From: CAWBVG01 sp963792175
Lineage (GTDB): Bacteria > Acidobacteriota > Vicinamibacteria > Vicinamibacterales > CAVVIG01
DNA length: 64,000 bases
Reading direction: 5' to 3'
Assembly: GCA_963792175.1 (NCBI GenBank)
Contig: CAWBVG010000009.1
Location: forward strand, 1-64,000
Position numbers and translations under genes: made by a program. Under the pieces are notes generated by a model. It did no database searches, was not told where the DNA came from, and was given only the letters and a program-made list of their open reading frames with translations. Shown here piece by piece: positions 34,524 to 43,922 of the stretch. Every line of letters starts with the position of its first letter. Position 1 is the first letter of the stretch.

Positions 34524-35683
34524 GCGGATTCGACCTTCGTCCACACGCCGCCGCGGGTGTGGCTGGCCAGGATGGCGTCGACGATGCGGGCGGATTGGTA
34601 GCCGTCCTCGAATGTGGCAAAGGCAGGCGGCCGCGGATCGGTCGGTGGCTTTCGCGCGGCAATGAAGCCGTACACGTCACGCATCACATTGCAGAACGCG
34701 TCGGCCCAGGCTTCCTGGTGCCCACCCGGCAGGTGGGCATAGGCCCGGGCCGGCGGCCCGAGCAGCGACGGATCCTTGAGGAGCGTGCCGTTCGCGCTGT
34801 CGCGGCGCCCGATCCAGAGCTCGTTCTGCCGCTCCTGCAGCCAGCGCAGCGACGCCTGGCGCCCGCTGACCTCGAACCAGAGATCGTTCTTGTGGCCGGC
34901 GCAGACCTGCCCGACCGACAACGCGCCCTTGGCGCCACCGTCGAAGTGGACCAGGATGCTGGCCAGATCCTCGCTGCTGACGCTGAACGACTCGCGCGCG
35001 GCATCCGACGCGGCGGCGAATGCCTCGGTGGATGCCGACGGCTTGAGCCGGGTGCCGATGACCGTCGTGAAGTCGGCCAGGACTTCGACGATTTTCTGGC
35101 CGATGACGTGCTGCACCAGATCGCACCAGTGCGACCCGATATCGCCTACGGCCGATGTGCGACCGCCTTTTTCGGGCTCGAGGCGCCACGAGAAGTCCGT
35201 GTCCTGCAGGAGCCAGTCCTGGAGGTACCCGCCGTGAACGAAATGGACACGTCCGAGCTCGCCACCGGCAATCATCTCGCGCGCCTGCTGCACGAGCGGG
35301 TTGCCGCGGTAGTTGAAGGTGACGGCGTGCACGACGCCGGCCTTTTTGGCCGCCTCGTACAGCGTCTTCGCATCCGCTGCCGTCATCGCGAGCGGCTTGT
35401 CCGAGATGACGTGCTTGCCGCGCTCCAGCGCGGCCAGCACGACGGGCACATGCAGGTAATTCGGCGTCGTGTTGTGGACGACGTGGACGTCGGGATCGGC
35501 GACCAGCGCCTCGTAGCTGCCGTAGGCCTTGGGCACGCCGAGCGCGTCGGCTTTCCGCCGCGCAGACGCCTCGGTCGACGCGGAAACGGCGACGACATCG
35601 ACGAAGCCCAGCCGGCGGACGGCGTCGATGTGGTGAGCGCCGACGAAGCCAGGGCCGACCAGGCCCATTCCAATGCGCGTCAC
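34520..35683 (-). CDS. Gfo/Idh/MocA family oxidoreductase
   Basis: 387 residues. An N-terminal Rossmann fold (GMGLVGPGFVGAHHIDAV) with the family motif EKPLA-like (HVISDKPLAMT) is followed by the C-terminal alpha/beta catalytic domain with GDIGSHWCDLVQHVIG, which carries the conserved active-site His. These NAD(P)-dependent enzymes oxidise or reduce sugars and inositols. The start is the GTG at 35683, which overlaps the stop of the isomerase gene, and the gene's own stop overlaps the transporter start, so all three are translationally coupled. No signal peptide is visible, so it acts in the cytosol on an imported sugar derivative. Confidence 0.9.
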   Translation of the reverse strand: MTRIGMGLVGPGFVGAHHIDAVRRLGFVDVVAVSASTEASARRKADALGVPKAYGSYEALVADPDVHVVHNTTPNYLHVPVVLAALERGKHVISDKPLAMTAADAKTLYEAAKKAGVVHAVTFNYRGNPLVQQAREMIAGGELGRVHFVHGGYLQDWLLQDTDFSWRLEPEKGGRTSAVGDIGSHWCDLVQHVIGQKIVEVLADFTTVIGTRLKPSASTEAFAAASDAARESFSVSSEDLASILVHFDGGAKGALSVGQVCAGHKNDLWFEVSGRQASLRWLQERQNELWIGRRDSANGTLLKDPSLLGPPARAYAHLPGGHQEAWADAFCNVMRDVYGFIAARKPPTDPRPPAFATFEDGYQSARIVDAILASHTRGGVWTKVESA

Positions 35684-36556
35684 GCCAGCGCCTGCCTGGC
35701 GTAGGCGTCGCAGCGCTTCACCTCGTCGACGGGACTGCCGGTGCCTTCGTATTCGTATTCGATGTAGGCGCGAATCGGCCAGCGTTCCTTTTTGAGCAGC
35801 TGGAGCACGTCGCGAATCGGGGCGTCGCCCTCGCCCCAGACCGTGTTCGGGCCCTGATTCCTTTTTCGATCCTTCAGGTGGAGATTGGTGATGTCGCCGT
35901 GATGCTCGCGGATGTAGCGCCATGGCATCGAAGTTCGCCGCCGTGAAGTGGCCGATGTCGAGGTTGATCTTGAAGAACCGCGACATCTTCATCGCTGCGG
36001 CAAAACTGTCGGGCGTGGCGAACTCGTTCGGATCGGTGAGGTTCGAGTGCCCGTGCATCGCGACGACCATCCGATGCTGCTCGGCAAACGGCTTGATCCG
36101 GGGCGCCACATCGAGCGTCGTCGACGCCGTCATGATCTCGGCGCCAAGCGCCTTCGCCATCTCGAATCCACGGGCGATTTCGGGATCGGTGTAGCTCTTG
36201 TTCGGACTGTAGTTGTAGCCGTAGATCGAAATACCGGCAGCGTCGAAGCGGCTCTTGACTGCGCGGAAGTGATCGAGGGGCGTCTCGAGCCGCCACGCGC
36301 GGATCGCCTCGCGGCTGAGCCCTGCGGGCTCCACCTGCGGCGCCCACAACTCGCATTCTTTCAACCCGCAGGCGGTCATCGCGGCAATCAAGGGGCCGAC
36401 GCCATCGCCGCCGGCAGCGCGAGGGATATCGCGGAAGCTGTAGGTCTGGACGCCGAGCCGGACACCGGCCGTCGCCGGTTGCGCAAATGCCGCGTTCCAC
36501 TTGAGACCGAGACCGGTCGCGGCGGCCAGTATTCCGAATTCACGTCGTGTCAGCAT
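35680..36556 (-). CDS. sugar phosphate isomerase/epimerase-type TIM-barrel protein (frameshift)
   Basis: About 291 residues after removing one base near 35932 (joining HFTAANFDA to WRYIREHHGDITNLHLKD). The barrel strands VQTYSFRD, ISIYGYNYSPN and VVAMHGHSNL and the metal-binding Glu/Asp/His pattern match xylose isomerase-like TIM-barrel proteins. The N-terminus MLTRREFGILAAATGLGLKW is a possible Tat or Sec signal, so it may be exported, as in many acidobacterial and Bacteroidota homologues found in 3-keto-glycoside clusters. Start is the ATG at 36556, 16 bases after the PQQ gene stop. The partner oxidoreductase starts within its stop codon. Confidence 0.8.
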
Positions 36557-36572
36557 GGTGTCCTCGCGCGAA

Positions 36573-38244
36573 CTACTGGTAGAGCGCGAACGCGTACAAC
36601 GTATCGCCGGCGGCGACCAGCACGTGTTGACGTCCTTCCACGAGATACGTTTCCGGAGCGTTCGACACCTGGCCAATCGTGGTGTGCCACAGCGGATTGC
36701 CAGTCGCCGGATCGAAGGCGACGAAGTTGCCCGACACGTCGCCGCCGAACAGCAGCTTGCCCGCGGTCGTCAACAGCCCGGACCCTCCGCGACCGCCGCC
36801 AATGGTGCGGAACTTGTGCTTCCAGACGGTCTTGCCGGTCTTGTAGTCGATCGCGCTGATGTAGCTGCCCATCGTGCCGACGCTGACTTCGTCCTTTCCG
36901 CCGAGCCCCATCGCGCCGCGGGGATCGGTTTCGGTCAGGTAGTACATCGCGTAGGTTTCGGCGGTCGGCACGTACAGCAGGCCGGTATCAGGGCTGTATG
37001 CCGGCGGCGGCCAGTTGGTCGCGCCGCCGTTGGCCGCCGACACGAGCGCGCCCGCAACGTGATGATCCTTCGCGGGCTCGCGCACCGGCTGCCCTCTTGA
37101 ATTCAGCTGCGGCTTCGCCCAGTTCACAGTGTCCGAAAACGTGCTGGTCACCATGTGCTCGCCGGTCCGGCGGTCGAGCGTGAAGTAGTAGCCGTTGCGG
37201 CTGGCGGTCAGAACCATCTTGCGCGGGCCGCTGCCACGGAAGTCGCCGTCCACCAGCACCGGCGTCTGCGCCGAGTCCCAGTCGTGCGTGTCGTGCGGCG
37301 AGGTCTGGTAGTACCACTCCATCTTGCCGGTGTCGACGTTGATCGCCACGATCGCGCAGGTGAAGAGGTTGGCCAGGCCGTCGCCGCGCGGCAGCGACGT
37401 ATAGGCCGGCGTCGGGTTGCCGGTGCCGAAGATGTACAGATGCGTTTCCGGATCGTAGACGCCCGGCAGCCACGGATGACCGCCGCCGTGGCGCGCGGCG
37501 TCGAGACTCTTCCACGTGTCCAGGCCCGGATCGCCCGGGTTCATCGGCACCGTGTAGAAGCGCCATTGCTCCGCGCCGGTTTCAGGATCGAACGACATCA
37601 GGTAGCCGGGCGAGTCGAGATCGTTGCCGGTGCCGACCATGATGTGGTTGCCGACGGTCATCGGCGCCGACGTCAGGAAGTACTGCTGGCTGAACGGCAC
37701 GATTTCCTTGTGCCACCGCTCCTTGCCGGTCCTGGCGTCCAGCGAGACGAAGTAGTCGTCCGGCGTGACGAAGTAGAGATAGTTGCCCCACATCGCGACG
37801 CCACGATTGCCGATGTGCGTCCCGCCCCTGGTTTTCCAGAAGTAGTGCCACAGCTCGTGGCCGTCGTGCGCGTCGAGCGCCCAGACGTGGTCGGGCGACG
37901 TCACATACAACACGCCGTTGACCATCAGCACGGCGCCCTTCACATTCGGATTGCCGATGGGAATGTCGCCGGTCCCCTCGCCACCGATGCTGGTCGTCGC
38001 CGTCGTCGCGCCCGAGAGCCGCGCCGTCCAGGCGAGGCTCAACTGCTTCACGTTCGCCTGGTTGATTTGCGTCAGCGCGCTGTAGCGCCGGCCGGTGTAG
38101 TCGCCGGAGTACGAAGGCCAGGAGTCGGCGAGCGGCTTCAGCAGCTGCGCGGGATCGAGCCCGCCCCGATCGCCCTGGGCCACCAGCGCAACACCCGCCA
38201 CGGGCGAGCCACGAAAACACGAAAACACGAATGAAGGATTTCAT
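36573..38244 (-). CDS. PQQ-dependent (quinoprotein) dehydrogenase, copy 1 (frameshift in signal peptide)
   Basis: About 557 residues. An eight-bladed PQQ beta-propeller: WPSYSGDYTGRRYSALTQIN opens it, and repeated W-docking blades follow (GHELWHYFWKTRGGTHIGN, GKERWHKEI, GKMEWYYQTSPHDTHDWD). It should oxidise an alcohol or sugar in the periplasm and pass electrons to the cytochrome c encoded just upstream. The start codon overlaps that gene (ATGA at 38241-38244). The first 17 residues (MKSFIRVFVFSWLA) are encoded by a CACGAAG repeat arm, and one indel near 38196 separates them from VAGVALVAQGDRGG. No heme motif is present in this subunit. Confidence 0.85.
38208..38236. repeat. CACGAAAA-unit repeat arm encoding the signal peptide of PQQ dehydrogenase 1
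   Basis: Three CACGAAAA/CACGAAT units in tandem, single arm, same unit family as 15421 and 23540. Read on the minus strand it encodes FIRVFVFSWLA, the hydrophobic core of the leader. Confidence 0.8.
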
Positions 38245-39135
38245 TTCAAGGTCACCAGGTAGGCCGTGACGTTGTGAATGTCCGTGTCGGAGTAGGTGCG
38301 CCAGAGGTCGCGATGCGGCTGCAGCGGATCGCGGATTTCGACCTTCGGGGTGTTGCCGGTGGTCTGAAACGAACGCCGCGTCCCGTCGGCCGTCGTCAAC
38401 GAGACGGTGAAATCGTCGATGCGATCCAGTGTGCCTTCCACTCGCTCCCCGGATGGCAGCGTCACCACCACGGTCGTCGGCGGAACGCGCACGACGGGCG
38501 CCGCGCCGCGGCCGCCGCCGGTGCCGGGCATCAGCCACGTCTGCTGCAGCAGCCGGGGATCAGGAATCCGGGTCGCGAGCCCGCGCAAATCGCCGCTGAC
38601 CGAATGACACGATGCACATTTCGACTGAAAGAACGCTTCGCCCGCCTTCGCGTCGCCGACCACGATGCTCGGCGGCTTCATGCGTGATTCGTCGTAGCCG
38701 GCCGCGCGGAAGGTGTGAACGAACGCGGCGATGTCGGCGATCTGCTCGTCGGTCATCGTGAACTTCGGCATGCCGGTGCGGCCGCTCCGCATCACCGGGG
38801 CCATCAACTCGCCATGGTCGTCGGCGAGCACCAGCGCCGAACGCAGCAGACTCGGCCCGCCATCGCCGCCGCGCGTGTCCGCGCCGTGACAGAACTGGCA
38901 ATTCACCCCGTACAGCCCTTTGCCGCGTTCGATCGCCGCGGGATCTCCGGGCGGCCGTACCGGGTAATCCTGACGGCGCTGCGGCGGTGCAGCCGCGCCA
39001 CGACCACCGCGACCACCGCCTGGCGGGGGCTGCGCGTGAGCCGTGGCAGCGACCAAGTATCAGCAACGCACCGCACGCCGTCGCGCGCACCCGTCTGCGC
39101 GTGTGGCGCGCTCGCCGTTCAACGTCGGTCGTCAT
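38241..39135 (-). CDS. exported two-heme cytochrome c, partner of PQQ dehydrogenase 1 (frameshift in signal peptide)
   Basis: About 297 residues. The signal region (MTTDVERRARHTRRRVRATA then CGALLIL) and the mature part (VAATAHAQPPPGGG) are in different frames, joined near 39052. Two c-type heme sites are visible, CQFCH and CASCH, with methionine ligands such as GRTGMPKFTM. A beta-rich insert (VTLPSGERVEGTLDRIDDF) follows and resembles a small domain seen in other acidobacterial cytochromes. The protein should accept electrons from the PQQ dehydrogenase. Start ATG 39135 has AGGAGTGAGGG upstream. First gene of the operon, facing the LacI gene across a repeat and an operator. Confidence 0.85.
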
Positions 39136-39156
39136 ACCCTCACTCCTACTCACGGG

Positions 39157-39238
39157 CTTTCAGCTTTCAGCTATCAGCTCTCGGCTCTCAGTGCTCGTCT
39201 GTCAGCGGAGCAGGCTGATAGCTGACCGCTGATCAGCT
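39157..39238. repeat. ATCAGCT-unit hairpin repeat in a divergent promoter region
   Basis: Left arm 39157-39190 (TCAGCTT, TCAGCTA, TCAGCTC, TCGGCTC units) and right arm 39212-39238 (reverse complement) lie between the cytochrome start and the LacI operator. This copy lies between two promoters instead of at a gene end. Confidence 0.75.
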
Positions 39239-39244
39239 TCATCA

Positions 39245-39258
39245 TGTAATCGTTTGCA
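39245..39258. promoter_or_regulatory. LacI-family operator
   Basis: TGTAATCGTTTGCA fits the LacI-family operator pattern TGnAAnCGnTTnCA at every fixed position with the central CG. It lies in the divergent region between the sugar-oxidation operon and the LacI gene, 60 bases upstream of the latter's start, so it probably controls both. Confidence 0.7.
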
Positions 39259-39317
39259 GGCAAGTTCGGCGGATGCTAGCAGGGTGTCCGCGCCCGGGGC
39301 AAGGGTATCATGGCCGC

Positions 39318-40334
39318 GTGCCGACCATCTACGAAGTCGCGAGACGGGCTGGCGTCTCGACCGCGACCGTCTCGCGCGTCCTGAGTCAGCCGCAGGTGGT
39401 GTCACCCGCGACACGGCGGAAGGTCATGAACGCCGTCGATCGTCTCGGCTATACGCCGAACGCCGCGGCCAAGAACCTGCGCACGCTCAAGACCGGCAAG
39501 CTGCTCGTCACGGTGCCCGACATCTCCAACCCGTTTTTCTCGCTGATCCTCCGCGGCATCGAAGACGCCGCGCAGCGCGAGGGCTACTCCGTGCTGCTCG
39601 GCGACACGCAGCACGACGAGGCGCGCGAGGACGGCTATGCGACGATGCTGCGGCGGAAGGAGGCGGACGGCTTGATCTTTCTCGGCCACCGTCTGCCGAA
39701 GGAGGCCGCCGCGCTGGTGCGCGCGATGCTTCCGCGGTGCGCGCCGGTCGTCAACGGTTGCGAATTCAATCCGCGGCTTGGCGTGCCCAGCGTGCACATC
39801 GACAACGCGAAGGCCGCCTCGGAAGCGATGGACCACCTCTATCGTCTGGGTCACCGCCGCGCCGGCGTCATCACCGGGCCGCTGGTCAGTCCGCTGTCGC
39901 GCGACCGGCTGCGCGGCGTCACGTCGCGCGCGAAGAAACAGCGGGCCGAGCGCGACCTCATTGTCGTGACCGGCGACTTCTCCATCGAGTCGGGCGCGGC
40001 CGAAGGCGAGCGGCTCCTCGGCCGTCGGGAGCGGCCGACGGCCGTCTTTTGTTTCAACGACGAGATGGCGATGGGCGTGATTCAGGCCGCGCGGCGGCGC
40101 GGGATCCGGATTCCAGAACAACTGTCGGTCGTCGGCTTCGACGACATCCGCTTCGCGAGTTACATGGATCCGCCGCTGACGACGATCTCGCAGCCGATGC
40201 GCGCGATCGGCGAAGGGACCGTCCGCTTGCTCCTCGAGATCCTGAACGGCAACGTCGCGACGGTCGAATCGGTGACCTTGCCCCACACGCTGACCGTGCG
40301 ATCGAGCACCGCCCCGCCGCCCGGGCGATCGTGA
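39318..40334 (+). CDS. LacI family transcriptional regulator
   Basis: 338 residues. The N-terminal helix-turn-helix TIYEVARRAGVSTATVSRVL, the hinge PNAAAKNLRTLKTGKLLVTV, and the periplasmic-binding-protein-like sugar domain (VVGFDDIRFASYMDPPLTT) are typical and intact. The start is the GTG at 39318, because LacI proteins begin about five residues before the first helix; TATCAT just upstream may be the -10, giving a very short leader. A perfect LacI-type operator lies in the divergent region. It should repress the cytochrome/PQQ/isomerase/oxidoreductase/transporter operon until a sugar ligand binds. Confidence 0.9.
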   Translation: MPTIYEVARRAGVSTATVSRVLSQPQVVSPATRRKVMNAVDRLGYTPNAAAKNLRTLKTGKLLVTVPDISNPFFSLILRGIEDAAQREGYSVLLGDTQHDEAREDGYATMLRRKEADGLIFLGHRLPKEAAALVRAMLPRCAPVVNGCEFNPRLGVPSVHIDNAKAASEAMDHLYRLGHRRAGVITGPLVSPLSRDRLRGVTSRAKKQRAERDLIVVTGDFSIESGAAEGERLLGRRERPTAVFCFNDEMAMGVIQAARRRGIRIPEQLSVVGFDDIRFASYMDPPLTTISQPMRAIGEGTVRLLLEILNGNVATVESVTLPHTLTVRSSTAPPPGRS

Positions 40335-40354
40335 CACCAGCGCCGCGACGCTTT

Positions 40355-40440
40355 GTCACGCAGGCACGAGATACGAAGATCGCGATGGCTTTTTTCATAA
40401 GAGATTTCGTGGCTTCGTGTCTTCGAGGCTTCGTGAGAAG
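40355..40440. repeat. CACGAAG-unit hairpin repeat between convergent genes
   Basis: Left arm 40355-40381 (GTCACGCAGGCACGAGATACGA is degenerate) and right arm 40403-40440 (TTTCGTGGCTTCGTGTCTTCG) around a spacer containing TTTTTT. Lies between the LacI gene and the reductase gene. Confidence 0.85.
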
Positions 40441-40446
40441 CCGCGA

Positions 40447-41317
40447 CTAGCCGTAGAACTCGCGCTTGATGCGGTTCTTCGGCACGCCGATCGCCGCGAG
40501 GTCGGCCAGCACGCTTTCGAGGAACCGCGGCTGCGGCGTCTCGCCGCGTTCCTTCGCGGCCGCCACGTCGAACTTCGAGATGCCCGGGCCGCAGACGTAG
40601 ACATCGCACTCGCCGGGCGTCGGAATGGCCTCGCGCAGCAGCGCGGCGTTGACGCGCCCTTTCCGGACCGACGTCCCGAACAGGCTCGCGTTCTCCTCGC
40701 GCGTCAGCGTGTGGACCACCGTCAGCCGATCGGGGTGCTGCGTCGCCAGCCGCGTGAGCTCGTCGCGGAAGATGATGTCGTCCCAGGTCTTGTTGCGAGT
40801 AGAGGAACGTGTGCCGGAGCGTCGGATGATTCGCGAGCGCGAACTTGAGCATCGAGAAGTTCGGCACGCTGCCCGATCCCGCACACACATGGACGATGTG
40901 ATCGGTGCGCGTGCTCACGTCGGCGGGCAGCGTGTACGGACCGGTGAAGCCCGTCACCACCAGACGCATCCCACGCGTCGTGCGTTTGACGAGCAGCGGC
41001 GACAGCAGCGGCGGAAACTTGGTCGTCCCGGAGACGTACCGCTCCTCCTTGACCGTGACGGCGAGGTATCGCTCGTGCGGCGACGAGCTCATCGAGTAGG
41101 CGCGCGGCGGCTCGCGCTTGCCTTTCAAGTCCTCCAGAAACGACGTGAACCGCTCCAGCGCCTCGAACTGGTGGGGATCGATGGTCAGAAAATGTCCGGC
41201 GCTGTAGTCGAGGCGATCGTTGCCGGTGAACAGCACCAGCGTGGTGGTGTCAGGCGCCTCGACGATGACGTCGGCGACCATCACCTCGAGCTCTTTGATG
41301 CGTCGGCTATCAGACAC
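40447..41317 (-). CDS. FNR-type FAD/NAD(P)-binding oxidoreductase (frameshift)
   Basis: About 289 residues after removing one base near 40797 (joining TFLYS to NKTWDDIIFRDELTRLA). The FAD-binding motif PRAYSMSSSP, the glycine-rich CAGSGSVPNFSMLKF and the NAD(P) site CGPGISKFDV are typical of ferredoxin-NADP reductase-like electron carriers. The C-terminal GVPKNRIKREFYG is characteristic. No iron-sulfur domain is seen. The GTG at 41317 is the likeliest start; a TTG at 41335 extends it, and a hydrophobic stretch further upstream (FAAFAFLVSGLVV) raises the possibility of a membrane-anchored form. Follows PQQ dehydrogenase 2 by 55 bases and may share its operon. Confidence 0.8.
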
Positions 41318-41372
41318 GACCAGGCCGCTCACCAAGAACGCAAACGCCGCGAAGGACCATTTTTTGCGCTCA

Positions 41373-43015
41373 CTATTGGAGCGCGAAGGCGTACAACATG
41401 TCGCCCGCTCCCACGACGATCAACTGGCGGCCGTCGACCATGAAGGTCTGCGGACCGTTGCTGGTGGTCGCGCCGAGGCCCGCGTGCCACAGCGGTTTAC
41501 CGCTGCTCGCGTCGTAGGCCACGAAGTTGTTCGTGCCGTCGTTGCCGAACAGCAGGCCGCCCGAGGTGCTGAGAAGACCCATCGGACCGCCCATGCTGCC
41601 CGCCGGACCCGTCGCCAGCGGACGCGACCACTTCACCTGGCCGGTCTTGTAGTCGACGGCCTTGAGCGCGTTGCCGACGACCGCGACGTTGCGCTCGGCG
41701 GCGGCCCAGCCCTGCGGCCGGCCGTCGGTGTCGGTCAGGTACATCACGCTGAAGCCCTGCCGCGTGCCGAAGTACAGGAGGCCGGTCTCGGGATTGAAGC
41801 TGGGCGGCGGCCAGTTGGTGCCGCCGTTCGTATCCGGCGAGACCAGCGTGCCGGGCACGCTGGCGTCCTTTGCCGGATCGTGGGCTGGCTGTCCCTTCGC
41901 GTTGATCCCCTTCGTCCAGTTCAGCGAGTCGAGGTACTTGGTCGTCAGGAGATGCTCGCCGGTTGCGCGATCCAGCAGGAAGTAGTGCCCGTTGCGGCTC
42001 GCCTGCGCGACCATCTTGCGCGGACGGCCGTTGAACTCGCCGTCGATGAGGATGGGCGTCTGCGCGGCGTCCCAGTCGTGCGTGTCGTGCGGCGTGACCT
42101 GGTAGTACCACACCATCTTCCCGGTATTCGGATTCAGCGCGACGATGGTGCACGTATAGAGGTTGTCGCCGGCGCGGCTGTGTCCGGCGAGCACCGGTTG
42201 GGGATTGCCCGTGCCGAAGTAATAGAGATTGAGCTCGGGATCGTAGGTGCCCGGAATCCACGGCATGCCGCCGCCGTGCGCCATCGAATCTTCGTCGGGC
42301 CAGCTGGTGGCGCCGGCCTCGCCGGCGCGCGGTGTCGTGTTCCAGCGCCAGACCAGGTTGCCGCTCTCCGGATCGCGCGACTCGAGGTAGCCGGGGATGT
42401 CGAGCGCGTCGCCGCCGACACCGATGATGATTTGACGGCCGATGACCATGGGCGCGTTGGTCGAGAAGTACTCGCGCTTCATGTTCGCGATCTCGTGGTG
42501 CCAGCGCTCCTTGCCGGTCGCCACGTCGAGCGAGACGAAGTAGTTGTCGGGCGTCAGGAAGTACAGCCAGTTGCCGAGGATGCCGACGCCGCGGTTGCCG
42601 ATGTGGTCGCCGCCGCGCGTCTTCCACGCGTAGTGCCAGATCTCCCGTCCGGTCCGCACATCCAGCGCATAGACGTGATCGGGCACCGAGAAGTACAGGA
42701 TGCCGTTCAGCATCAGCGGCGTCGACTTGACGGACGGCGTGTTGCCGCCCGGCGGCGGCGTCTCCGGCCCTTCGCCGCCGACGATGGCGCCGGCGCGCGA
42801 GGTGTTGAGCCGATAGACCCAGGCCAGCGTCAGGTTCTTGACGTTGGTCGTGTTGATCTGTTTGAGCGTGCTGAATCGCCGTCCCGTGTAGTCGCCGTGA
42901 TAGGTCGGCCACGCGTCGGTCGGGATCTGGGCGCGCGATCACCGGACGCCAAGGACACAAAGGAAACAAAGGCAGCAGTGCGAAGCAGGCGCTCGACGCG
43001 GCGGTTGAGACTCAT
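41373..43015 (-). CDS. PQQ-dependent (quinoprotein) dehydrogenase, copy 2 (frameshift near signal peptide)
   Basis: About 547 residues, paralogue of the copy at 36573. The propeller blades are parallel to copy 1 (GREIWHYAWKTRGGDHIGN, GKERWHHEI, GKMVWYYQVTPHDTHDWD). The leader MSLNRRVERLLRTAAFVSFV and the mature start AQIPTDAWPTYHGDYTGRRF are in different frames, joined near 42940. The hydrophobic leader core AAFVSFVSLASG is encoded by an ACAAAGG repeat arm. The start overlaps the cytochrome c stop (ATGA at 43012-43015). It likely oxidises a sugar or polyol; no metal or substrate residues can be assigned by eye. Confidence 0.85.
42948..42972. repeat. ACAAAGG-unit repeat arm encoding the signal peptide of PQQ dehydrogenase 2
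   Basis: Units CCAAGGACACAAAGGA and AACAAAGG in tandem, single arm. Translated on the minus strand as FVSFVSLAS, the hydrophobic part of the leader. Confidence 0.7.
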
Positions 43016-43873
43016 TTGAGACTCGCCAGATAAGCCGTCATGTTGTGCATCTCGGTGTCCGTCCATTTCGTGAGGTGATCGACGTGGGCCTGCAAGGGAT
43101 CGGTGACGACGACCTTCGGCACATCGCCATTTCGCAGGAACGATCGCACGCGCCCGGCGGCCGTGTCGTACAGGATCACGTCAAAATCGGTGAGACGCAC
43201 CAGGCCGCCCGAGGCAGACTCGCCCGACGGTAACGTCACCGTCACTTTGATCGCGGTCGGCTCCACGTACAGCGGACCCGATGGCGGGCCCGAGCCGCGC
43301 CCTCCGCGCGGGAGCAGCAGCCGGCCCTGCAGCGCCGTCGGCTCGTATTTCGCGCCGACGCCTTTCAGATCGCCGGTCGGCGAATGGCAGCTGCTGCAAC
43401 GGCCAGCGCCGTTGAAGTACGCCTGGCCCGCTTTCGGATCGCCGACCACGATGTCGAGGATCTTGTAGAGCCGCCGGTTGGCGTTGAGATAGATCGCCGA
43501 GTGCAGGAAGGCCGCGAGGTCGGCCATCTGCGCGTCGGGCAGATCGAACTTCGGCATCCCGCGATCGGGCCGGCCGACGCGGAGAAACGCACCCAGCTGT
43601 TTCCCGCCCTCGTCTTCCTGCACGATGACGGACCGCGTGAGATCCGGCCCGCCCGATCCGCCGCGGGCGTTGGCGCCGTGGCAGAAGCCGCACTGTTCGA
43701 CGAGCAGCGCCTTCCCGCGGTCGACCGCCGCCTGATCGGTCACCGGCGTCAGCGCCTGCTGCTGTGCGCTCGTGACCCCAGAAAGGAAGACAGCCGCGGA
43801 GATCGCAAAGCACGCAGAGAAAATGACTGGCTCTGCGATCTCGGCGCGCTCTGCGGTTCCTGTTTTGTTCCAT
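43012..43873 (-). CDS. exported two-heme cytochrome c, partner of PQQ dehydrogenase 2 (frameshift in signal peptide)
   Basis: About 287 residues, paralogue of the cytochrome at 38241. Mature part from about ALTPVTDQAAVDRG contains CGFCH and CSSCH with GRPDRGMPKFDL as the first methionine ligand, and the same insert (VTVTLPSGESASGGLV). The N-terminus MEQNRNRRARRDRRASHF and the hydrophobic FSACFAISAAVFLSGVTSAQ are in different frames but both are encoded by a CGCAGAG hairpin repeat, so the whole leader appears repeat-derived. If the leader is not used, a GTG at 43743 would give an unexported cytochrome, which would not mature. Divergent from the GMC gene 49 bases away. Confidence 0.75.
43793..43858. 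repeat. CGCAGAG-unit hairpin repeat encoding the signal peptide of cytochrome c 2
   Basis: Left arm 43793-43823 (CCGCGGAGATCGCAAAGCACGC, then AGAGAA) and right arm 43831-43858 (reverse complement). It covers the first 25 or so codons of the cytochrome gene on the minus strand. Confidence 0.8.
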
Positions 43874-43922
43874 GACGCAAACCTTACCGCAAAACGGCCA
43901 TTTTGTCGTACCCTGTGCCGCT

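Noticed and set aside
41220..43019. 599-codon plus-strand frame antisense to PQQ dehydrogenase 2
   Set aside because: Composition is typical of a high-GC shadow, and the opposite strand carries a clear propeller protein.
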